From the NCBI RefSeq assembly GCF_023336905.1, contig NZ_JAMBLS010000020.1:1-61324 (forward strand): a DNA stretch of 61,324 nucleotides, written 5' to 3'. Position numbers and translations under genes: made by a program. The notes under the pieces are model-generated. The model was not told the origin of the DNA. It did no database searches and worked only from the letters and a program-made list of their open reading frames with translations. Shown one piece after another: positions 33,999 to 40,026 of the stretch (the first letter of the stretch is position 1; every line of letters begins with the position of its first letter). The stretch comes from Bacteroides sp. ET71. Lineage in GTDB: Bacteria > Bacteroidota > Bacteroidia > Bacteroidales > Bacteroidaceae.

Positions 33999-35120
33999 TT
34001 ACAACACCTTCCTGAACCGTTCGAGGAACGTGTCAGCCTCCTCCATCGACAGGCACAGCGGCGGAAGCAGCCGGATGACGTTCGTCCCGCTGACGCCCGT
34101 AAACACCTTCTGCTCGTGCAAGAGGCGCGAACGCAGCTCCTTGATGGGCCGCTCGAACTCCAGGCCAATCATCAACCCCCGGCCCCGCACCTCGCGAATC
34201 TGCGGCAGCTTCCTCAGCTCCTCCAGCAGATGCGTGCCCACGCGGCCGGCGTTTTCTATCAATCCCTCGCCCTCGATGACATCCAGCACCGCCAGCGCCG
34301 CCGCGCACGCCAGGTGGTTGCCGCCGAACGTCGTGCCCAGTTGCCCGTAGACAGGCCGGAACATCGGGCTGATGAGCACGCCGCCCATCGGGAACCCGTT
34401 GCCAATGCCCTTGGCCACGGTGATGATGTCCGGCCGCACCCCCGTCCACTGGTGGGCAAAGAAGCGCCCCGTCCGCCCGTAGCCACTCTGAATCTCATCC
34501 AAGATGAGCACCGTCCCCGTCTGCGTACACTCCTCGCGCAAGGCCTGCATGAACGCCGTGTCGGGCACGCAGATGCCACCTACGCCCTGGATTCCCTCCA
34601 CGACGACGGCGCAGACATCGCCCTTGCGAAGCTCCGTCCGCATGGCCTCCACATCATTCAGCGGCAAGAACGTCGTATGCCCGTTGGCATTGATAGGCGC
34701 GATGATTTTCGGATTGTCCGTCACCTCCACCGCCAGCGACGTGCGCCCGTGGAACGCCTTTCCGAACGACACCACCCGGGTGCGCCCGTTATGGAACGAG
34801 GCCAACTTCAGCGCATTCTCGTTCGCTTCCGCCCCCGAGTTGATGAGGAACAACTGATAGTCGTCATATCCGCAGGCCCGACCCAGCCGCTCGGCCAGCT
34901 CCACCTGCAGTTTGTTGATGACCGAGTTGGAGTAGAAGCCCAACTGCGCCACCTGCTTACTAATCATCTCCACATAATGCGGATGGGCATGGCCGATGGA
35001 AATGACGGCATGCCCGCCGTAAAGGTCGAGGTACTCCGTGCCCCCTTCGTCCCATACGTGGCAACCTTTGCCCCGCACGATGCAGATGTCGAATAATGGA
35101 TATACGTCAAAGAGTTTCAT
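33999..35120 (-). CDS. argD: Acetylornithine (or succinylornithine) aminotransferase
   Basis: ArgD moves an amino group from glutamate to N-acylglutamate semialdehyde. The 373-residue class III aminotransferase has the PLP lysine in VAKGIGNGFPMGG (Lys237), LILDEIQSGYGRTGRFFAHQ around the pyridine-binding Asp, and NSGAEANENALKLA for phosphate binding. Some Bacteroides use N-succinyl rather than N-acetyl intermediates, so the acyl group is uncertain. It is separated from argC by the GIY-YIG unit and the 110-bp array, which may weaken co-transcription. Confidence 0.92.
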   Translation of the reverse strand: MKLFDVYPLFDICIVRGKGCHVWDEGGTEYLDLYGGHAVISIGHAHPHYVEMISKQVAQLGFYSNSVINKLQVELAERLGRACGYDDYQLFLINSGAEANENALKLASFHNGRTRVVSFGKAFHGRTSLAVEVTDNPKIIAPINANGHTTFLPLNDVEAMRTELRKGDVCAVVVEGIQGVGGICVPDTAFMQALREECTQTGTVLILDEIQSGYGRTGRFFAHQWTGVRPDIITVAKGIGNGFPMGGVLISPMFRPVYGQLGTTFGGNHLACAAALAVLDVIEGEGLIENAGRVGTHLLEELRKLPQIREVRGRGLMIGLEFERPIKELRSRLLHEQKVFTGVSGTNVIRLLPPLCLSMEEADTFLERFRKVL

Positions 35121-35151
35121 TGTCTTAGTATTTTAGTTTTAATTGATTCTT

Positions 35152-35481
35152 GTTCGTCCTGTCATCCCGAGCGCAGCCGAGGGATCTCACCATCAGTTTC
35201 AGTCGTGTTAGTAAGATGTCTCGGCTTCGCTCGACATGACAGGGCTGATTGTTTTCCTCCCGTTCGTCCTGTCATCCCGAGCGTAGTCGAGGGATCTCAC
35301 CATCAGTTTCAGTCGTGTTAGTAAGCTGTCTCGGCTTCGCTCGACATGACAGGGCTGATTGGTTTCCTCCCGTTCGTCCTGTCATCCCGAGCGTAGTCGA
35401 GGGATCTCACCATCAGTTTCAGTCGTGTTAGTAAGCTGTCTCGGCTTCGTTCGACATGACAGGGCTGATTGTTTTCCTCCC
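35152..35481. repeat. Three tandem 110-bp units built from a dispersed palindromic repeat
   Basis: Units begin at 35152, 35262 and 35372 with only a few base changes; a partial fourth from 35482 forms the left end of the GIY-YIG unit. Each unit opens with GTCATCCCGAGCGCAGCCGA and closes with a near-inverse CTCGGCTTCGCTCGACATGA, so each can fold into a long hairpin around a central 25-30 bp. Translated, it yields the well-known spurious peptide CHPERSRGIS. It lies in the predicted upstream region of argD. Confidence 0.92.
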
Positions 35482-35519
35482 GTTCGTCCTGTCATCCCGA
35501 GCGCAGTCGAGGGATCTCA
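35479..35519 (+). repeat. Left 41-bp inverted repeat of the GIY-YIG unit
   Basis: It begins CCCGTTCGTCC and ends GGGATCTCA. It is also the start of the fourth, truncated 110-bp unit, so array and gene unit share the same repeat end. Confidence 0.8.
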
Positions 35520-35533
35520 AGAAGGACTTTGTA

Positions 35534-35818
35534 TCAAAAGAAAAAAGCACCTAAGTCTTCCATCTTCGGGTTCAGACGCCTTATCAGAACATATTTCTTT
35601 GCCCTTGACCAGTTTTTCAACTGCTTCTCTCGCGCTATGGCATCTTCTATCCGTTGGTATTCTTCGTAATAAACCAAGCAATGGCAGTTGTATTTCTTGG
35701 TAAAGCCTTCCAGCATGCCATTCCGATGCTCTTGATAACGGCGGGGCAGGTTGTTGGTCACGCCGATGTAGAGAACATACCTGTAAGCATTGGTCATGAT
35801 GTAAACCCAGTATGACAT
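35534..35818 (-). CDS. GIY-YIG nuclease family protein
   Basis: The 94-residue protein is a single GIY-YIG domain: WVYIMTN (first strand), YIGVTNNLPRRYQEHRNG (second strand with the catalytic Tyr and Arg), YYEEYQRIEDAIAREKQLKNW (the metal-binding Glu in the helix) and a basic tail ending in three Phe. Stand-alone domains of this size resemble UPF0213/YhbQ-like proteins and are multicopy in Bacteroidetes. The gene lies exactly between two inverted 41-bp repeats, with its stop 15 bases from the left copy and its start 20 bases from the right copy. The target is unknown; cutting or nicking the flanking repeat is a testable idea. Confidence 0.88.
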   Translation of the reverse strand: MSYWVYIMTNAYRYVLYIGVTNNLPRRYQEHRNGMLEGFTKKYNCHCLVYYEEYQRIEDAIAREKQLKNWSRAKKYVLIRRLNPKMEDLGAFFF

Positions 35819-35837
35819 GCAGACGTCTTTACGTTAG

Positions 35838-35878
35838 TGAGATCCCTCGACTTCGCTCGGGATGACAGCGCAAACGGG
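35838..35878 (-). repeat. Right 41-bp inverted repeat of the GIY-YIG unit
   Basis: The inverse of 35479-35519 with four differences. It lies 24 bp from the 3' end of argC (35903). Confidence 0.8.
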
Positions 35879-35902
35879 AATTATTGTTTACTTCATTCTT
35901 CA

Positions 35903-36871
35903 TTAAAAAGCGCTTGGCTTCAGCCTCAGCCCCACCGTCTCCTCCAGGTTGAACATCAGGTTCATGTTGTGAACGGCCTGGCCGCTGGCACCCTTCAGCA
36001 GATTGTCGATGCAGGAGATGATGAGCAACTTGTCCCCGTGCTTCTCCAGGTGGAGGAGGCACTTGTTCGTGTTCACCACCTGCTTCAGGTCGATGTTCTT
36101 GTCAACGAGGAAGGTAAAGGAATCCTCCGCATAATACTCCTCGTAGATGCGCGTCAGCTCCTCGATGCTGCACTTGTTCTTCACCACGATGGTCGCGAAG
36201 ATGCCCCGGGGGAAGTCGCCGCGGTAGGGGATGAAGTCGATGCTGGAGTCGAAGCTGTTCTGCAACTGCTTCAGGCTCTGCCGTATCTCCGGCACGTGCT
36301 GGTGCTCGAACGCCTTGTAGACGCTCAGGTTATTGTTGCGCCAACTGAAGTGGCTCGTCGCGCCCGGCTTGACACCCGCTCCGGTGCTGCCCGTGATGGC
36401 GTTCACCATGATGTCGTCGTTCAGCATCAGGTGCTTGGCCAGGGGGAGCAGTCCCAGTTGGATGCAGGTGGCGAAGCAGCCAGGGTTGGCCACGTGCAGG
36501 GCGGTGCAGGTGGCGCGGCGGTTCAGTTCCGGCAGGCCGTAGACGAAGTCGTTGCCCTCGGCCTTCAGCCGGTAGTCCATGGAGAGGTCGATGACCCGCA
36601 GCCCTTCCGGCAGGTTGTGGCTTTCGATGAACTTGCGCGTGTCGCCGTGGGCGGTGCAGAAGAAGAGACAGTCTATCTCGTCCAGCGGCAGGCGGTCGGT
36701 GAAGCGCAGGTCCGTTTCGCCATAGAGACCCTCGTGCACGTCGGTCACGCGGTTGCCCGCATGGCTGGAGCTGTTGATGAAGACAATCTCTGCCTCCGGG
36801 TGGTTGATGAGCAGGCGGATAAGCTCGCCAGCCGTGTAGCCGGCCCCGCCGATGATTCCTATCTTTATCAT
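35903..36871 (-). CDS. argC: N-acetyl-gamma-glutamyl-phosphate reductase
   Basis: ArgC reduces N-acylglutamyl phosphate to the semialdehyde with NADPH. The 322-residue protein has GIIGGAGYTAGELIRLL at the nucleotide site, the catalytic Cys122 in VANPGCFATCIQLG, and SHFSWRNNNLSVYKAFEHQH with the active-site His. The C-terminal NLLKGASGQAVHNMNLM is the family ending. It follows the pspC gene by 54 bp in the arginine cluster. Confidence 0.94.
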   Translation of the reverse strand: MIKIGIIGGAGYTAGELIRLLINHPEAEIVFINSSSHAGNRVTDVHEGLYGETDLRFTDRLPLDEIDCLFFCTAHGDTRKFIESHNLPEGLRVIDLSMDYRLKAEGNDFVYGLPELNRRATCTALHVANPGCFATCIQLGLLPLAKHLMLNDDIMVNAITGSTGAGVKPGATSHFSWRNNNLSVYKAFEHQHVPEIRQSLKQLQNSFDSSIDFIPYRGDFPRGIFATIVVKNKCSIEELTRIYEEYYAEDSFTFLVDKNIDLKQVVNTNKCLLHLEKHGDKLLIISCIDNLLKGASGQAVHNMNLMFNLEETVGLRLKPSAF

Positions 36872-36925
36872 GGGTTTAATGAAGAATTAAGAATGATGAA
36901 TGAAGAATTATGCTGCCGTGCGGCC

Positions 36926-37135
36926 TTACAGCGTGTCCTGGTAGCTCTCCGACGGGATGACCATCCACAATACCAGGTAGAGGATGATGCCCGTGAAGAG
37001 GGTGAATACGGTGAACACAGCGAAGCCTACCCGCATGACAGTCGAGTCGATGCTGAAGAACTTGGCCAGGCCGGCGCATACGCCTCCCACCTTGCGGTCG
37101 TTCATGGAGCGGCGGAGTTTCCTTGGTTCGTTCAT
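36926..37135 (-). CDS. PspC domain-containing small membrane protein
   Basis: The 69-residue protein has a PspC domain (DRKVGGVCAGLAKFFSIDST) and one membrane helix (VFTVFTLFTGIILYLVLWMVI). PspC proteins take part in envelope-stress signalling in enterobacteria; short forms like this are common in Bacteroidetes with no known partner. It lies between argG and argC and may be a passenger in the cluster. Confidence 0.85.
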   Translation of the reverse strand: MNEPRKLRRSMNDRKVGGVCAGLAKFFSIDSTVMRVGFAVFTVFTLFTGIILYLVLWMVIPSESYQDTL

Positions 37136-37228
37136 GTGATGATGTTTTTATGGTTGTTGATAAATGTTTACACTTGGTTCGTCCGGCCATCGGACGGCGT
37201 CCGTGGCAGTCACAAACGGCGTCCGTGT

Positions 37229-37287
37229 CCGGCAACCTCGCCACCCGTTCCACAGATGCTCCCGGGGCGGGTGGGGAGGTTTGCCGG
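37229..37287. repeat. Long hairpin between argG and pspC
   Basis: Left arm 37229-37247 pairs with 37268-37287 over 19-20 bases with one bulge and one mismatch (CCGGCAA..CCACCCG). No T-run follows on the minus strand, so it might slow or process the argG transcript rather than end it. Confidence 0.6.
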
Positions 37288-37316
37288 TCCGTTTGGAATC
37301 TTTTACAGGTGTAGGC

Positions 37317-38525
37317 TTACTCCATCTCGTCGCGGTGGCAGGCGTAGTAGGCGCGCAGCGGGGTTGAGAGCACCTTGATGAAGCCCTTGGCATCCTCGGC
37401 CGTCCAGCCCTTCTGCATCTCGCCGTATTCGCCGAACTTGTTCTTCACCAGGTCGTCCGCGCTCTCCACGCCCACGGTGTGGAAGCCGTAGGGGCGCAGT
37501 TCGAGGATGGCCGTGCCGTTGACGTTGCGCTGGCTGGAGGTGAGCATGGCCTCGATGTCGCGCATCACCGGCTCCAGGTATTCGCTCTCGTGCAGGAACA
37601 TGCCGTACCAGTTGGCCACCTGGTCCTTCCAGTACTGCTGCCATTTGCTCAGCGTGTACTTCTCCAAGAACCTGTGCGCGCCAATAATCAACATCGGTGC
37701 GGCGGCCTCGAAGCCCACGCGTCCCTTGATGCCGATGATGGTGTCGCCCACGTGCATGTCGCGGCCGATGGCATAGGCGGCTCCAATCTCCTCCACCTTC
37801 TGGATGGCCCGGATGGGGTCGTCGATGCGTTCGCCGTTCACGGCCTTCAGTTCGCCCTGCTCGAAGGTCAGCTTCAACTGTTCCGTGCCTTCCTTGGTGC
37901 AGTGCTTCAGGTAGGCACTCTCCGGCAGTCCTTGTGCCGAGTCGAGGATTTCTCCTCCGCAGATGCTCGTGCCCCAGATGCCTACGTTATAGGAATACTT
38001 CAGCTTGGCAAAGTCGGCGGCAAAGCCGTGCTTGTTCAGGTAGTCAATCTCCTCCTGGCGGCTCAGGGCCATGTCGCGGGTCAGGGTGATAATCTCCACG
38101 CCCGGTGCCATCACGAGGAACGTCATGTCGAAGCGCACCTGGTCGTTGCCCGCGCCTGTCGAGCCGTGGGCAATGGCGTCCGCGCCTATCTCGTTGGCAT
38201 AGCGGGCGATGGCCAGTGCCTGGAAGATGCGCTCCGAGCTGACCGAGATGGGGTAGGTGCCGTTGCGCAGCACGTTGCCGAAGACCATGTACTTCAGGCT
38301 CTTCTCGTAATACTCGTGCGTCACGTCCAGGGTGACATATTTCGTGGCGCCCAGCTTGTAGGCGTTCTCCTCGTTGGTCTTGAGCTGTTCGGCACTGAAT
38401 CCGCCCGTGTTGGCGCAGGCCGCATGTACTTCATATCCTTTCTCCTTGGCCAGATACATCACGGTGAACGAGGTGTCCAGCCCGCCGCTGAAGGCGACTA
38501 CTACTTTCTTTTTCTTCTGTTCCAT
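37317..38525 (-). CDS. argG: Argininosuccinate synthase
   Basis: ArgG joins citrulline and aspartate using ATP. The N-terminal VVVAFSGGLDTSFTVMYLAKE (from residue 8) is the PP-loop. AIAHGSTGAGNDQVRFD and RDMHVGDTIIGIKGRVGFEA are substrate and ATP contacts. The 402-residue length is normal for the Bacteroidetes version. It follows the GNAT gene by 111 bp, across repeat DNA. Confidence 0.95.
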   Translation of the reverse strand: MEQKKKKVVVAFSGGLDTSFTVMYLAKEKGYEVHAACANTGGFSAEQLKTNEENAYKLGATKYVTLDVTHEYYEKSLKYMVFGNVLRNGTYPISVSSERIFQALAIARYANEIGADAIAHGSTGAGNDQVRFDMTFLVMAPGVEIITLTRDMALSRQEEIDYLNKHGFAADFAKLKYSYNVGIWGTSICGGEILDSAQGLPESAYLKHCTKEGTEQLKLTFEQGELKAVNGERIDDPIRAIQKVEEIGAAYAIGRDMHVGDTIIGIKGRVGFEAAAPMLIIGAHRFLEKYTLSKWQQYWKDQVANWYGMFLHESEYLEPVMRDIEAMLTSSQRNVNGTAILELRPYGFHTVGVESADDLVKNKFGEYGEMQKGWTAEDAKGFIKVLSTPLRAYYACHRDEME

Positions 38526-38636
38526 ACTTATTGAATTGAGAATTGAGAATTGAGAATTGAGAAATAATGCCTGTTTGGGGTGGGGGGTGTCCCGCTCTCC
38601 TTACGTATTTTTCAATTTTTAATTCTCAATTTATAA
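38526..38636. repeat. GAGAATTGAGAATT-type intergenic repeat, inverted
   Basis: Four GAATTGA units at the left face TTTTTCAATTTTTAATTCTCAATT at the right, as at 31186-31292. It fills the whole argG-GNAT gap. Confidence 0.7.
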
Positions 38637-39194
38637 TTAAATCTTGTCTTCCTCGTGCAGCTTGGGGTCGTAGAGCATGGCCGTGCAGATGCAGAACTTG
38701 CGGTTTTTGGCCACCAGAATGTCGTGGTTGATGCAGCCCTCGCACCCTTTCCAGAATGCCTCGTCGTCGGTCAGCTCGTTGAAGGTGACGGGCACGTATC
38801 CCAGCTCGGTGTTCATCTTCATCACGGCCGCGCCGCTGGTCAGGCTGAATATCTTGGCCCAAGGCCAGCGCAGCCGTGCCAGCCGGAACGACGCCTGCTT
38901 GATGCGCTTGGCCAGGCCGATGCCCTGGTACTTGGGGTGTACGATGAGGCCCGACGTGGCCACATACTGCTTGTTTCCCCAGCTCTCTATGTAGGTGAAG
39001 CCGGCAAACTCGTCGCCGTTCAGGGCGATGATGGCCTTGCCTTCTTTCATCTTGGTTGCTAAATACTCGTGTGTGCGTTCGGCGATGCCGGTGCCGCGTT
39101 TTTTGGCCGCCTCTCTGATGGTGTCCAGAATTGTATCTACATAAACTTCGTGTGAGGCATCTGCCACCATCACGTCAATCTGCATTACGTCCAT
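38637..39194 (-). CDS. GNAT acyltransferase, probable N-acylglutamate synthase
   Basis: The 185-residue protein is a GNAT fold (GFTYIESWGNKQYVATSGLIV, then HPKYQGIGLAKRIKQAS as the CoA-binding loop). It extends past the GNAT core with a Cys-containing tail (FWKGCEGCINHDILV). Its fixed place between argR and argG matches the B. thetaiotaomicron gene BT3761, which genetic work linked to the first, otherwise missing, step of arginine synthesis. I therefore infer N-acetyl- or N-succinylglutamate synthase; the acyl donor is unproven. It lies 51 bp after argR. Confidence 0.8.
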   Translation of the reverse strand: MDVMQIDVMVADASHEVYVDTILDTIREAAKKRGTGIAERTHEYLATKMKEGKAIIALNGDEFAGFTYIESWGNKQYVATSGLIVHPKYQGIGLAKRIKQASFRLARLRWPWAKIFSLTSGAAVMKMNTELGYVPVTFNELTDDEAFWKGCEGCINHDILVAKNRKFCICTAMLYDPKLHEEDKI

Positions 39195-39245
39195 TTCTTT
39201 ATTTTGCTAAATCTTATGTTTGTCCTATTCTTGTTGTCAGTCCGG

Positions 39246-39731
39246 TCAGTCCCTCAGGTTGGGGATGACGCCGGCCAGGAATTGCCTTATCTCGCCGTGT
39301 GTCACCTGCTCGGCCAGCACCAGCATGATGGTGTCGTCGCCCGCGATGGTCCCGAGGATGGCGGGGCAGTCGCGGTTGTCGATGTCGTAGGCGATGCTGC
39401 TGGCATAGCCCGGCCGTGTGCGTACGACGGCGATGTTGTGCGAGAATTGCAAGGAGATGAAGCCGTTGCTCTGCATCATCTCTGCGGCCGTCTGGTGGCT
39501 CGGGCGCTTGTACAGGATGTCGTTGGGCAGCACGTAGACGTAGCGGCCGTACACGTTGGCCGCTTTGGCCACTTTCAGTTGCTTCAAGTCGCGCGACAGG
39601 GTGGCCTGCGTCAGCTCGAAGCCTTCCTGTGCCAGTGCTTGCAGCAGCTCTTCCTGCGAGCCGATTTCCTGGCTCGAGATAAGCATCTTGATAGCATCCT
39701 GCCTGTCGGCTTTTTTCTTGTTGTTCTGCAT
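39246..39731 (-). CDS. argR: Arginine repressor ArgR
   Basis: ArgR is an arginine-sensing hexamer that represses the arginine genes. The 161-residue protein has an N-terminal winged helix (about 9-75: RQDAIKMLISSQEIGSQEEL, FELTQATLSRDLKQL) and a C-terminal domain with GTIAGDDTIMLVLAE, which binds arginine through the paired Asp residues. It is the first gene of the cluster and its promoter region holds an ARG-box-like site, so it may control itself and its neighbours. Confidence 0.94.
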   Translation of the reverse strand: MQNNKKKADRQDAIKMLISSQEIGSQEELLQALAQEGFELTQATLSRDLKQLKVAKAANVYGRYVYVLPNDILYKRPSHQTAAEMMQSNGFISLQFSHNIAVVRTRPGYASSIAYDIDNRDCPAILGTIAGDDTIMLVLAEQVTHGEIRQFLAGVIPNLRD

Positions 39732-39740
39732 AAATATTCC
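39727..39740. promoter_or_regulatory. Possible ARG box at the argR start
   Basis: TGCATAAATATTCC matches the E. coli half-site pattern TGAATwwwwATTCA in 12 of 14 positions. It overlaps the start codon of argR, just downstream of the predicted transcription start. A match of this size in AT-rich DNA may be chance. Confidence 0.3.
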
Positions 39741-39752
39741 TTATTTGCGCTG

Positions 39753-39784
39753 CAAAAGTAGTTATTATTGGAAGAATATGCAAA
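39753..39784 (-). promoter_or_regulatory. Promoter of argR and the arginine cluster
   Basis: On the minus strand: TTTG (39784-39781), 20 bp, TACTTTTG (39760-39753). The start is near 39746, 15 nt before the argR ATG. Confidence 0.75.
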
Positions 39785-39953
39785 CATTGCCCGCGTTTTT
39801 GTCGGCTGTATGCAATTTTAACGTTCTTTCTGCCGGGACAGGCCGGAGGAAGGGGTGCACGGCGGCTTTGCTCCTTCCGGACAAGAAGCACGCTTCTTCC
39901 GCACAAGAGCCGGGCTTTTGTTTCGGCGTTTGCAAACAATCTGTGCCGAAAGC

Positions 39954-39984
39954 TTGCATGCTTCAAGAAATCTATCTATATTTG
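39954..39984 (+). promoter_or_regulatory. Promoter of the GH78 gene
   Basis: TTG at 39954-39956, 20 bp, TATATTTG at 39977-39984. A start near 39991 leaves nine bases before an ATG at 40000 but 36 before the ATG at 40027, which supports the latter as the real start. Confidence 0.7.
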
Positions 39985-40026
39985 CTTCGTTGTTAGATTA
40001 TGAAACACAAACCCACAGACAGAACC

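Larger units (their letters stand above)
35479..35878. mobile_element. Candidate mobile unit: GIY-YIG gene between 41-bp inverted repeats
   Basis: The left end (35479-35519) and right end (35838-35878) are inverted copies of one another with 37 of 41 positions equal. Between them is a single 94-residue GIY-YIG nuclease gene. The unit sits between argC and argD, which are normally close neighbours. No target-site duplication was confirmed. I infer a nuclease-repeat unit, by analogy with REP-associated transposases. Confidence 0.45.

Noticed and set aside
35152-35520. CRISPR array
   Set aside because: The 110-bp units have no unique spacers and no cas genes are present.
35249-35703. Three plus-strand frames with repeated SSRSSCHPERSRGIS text
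   Set aside because: They are translations of the 110-bp repeat array; the peptide recurs because the DNA does.
35837-37378. 513-codon plus-strand frame antisense to argC and pspC
   Set aside because: Shadow of conserved genes on the minus strand; no family resemblance.
38526-38636. Riboswitch before argG
   Set aside because: The gap is filled by the GAGAATTGAGAATT repeat; no aptamer-like conserved core was seen.
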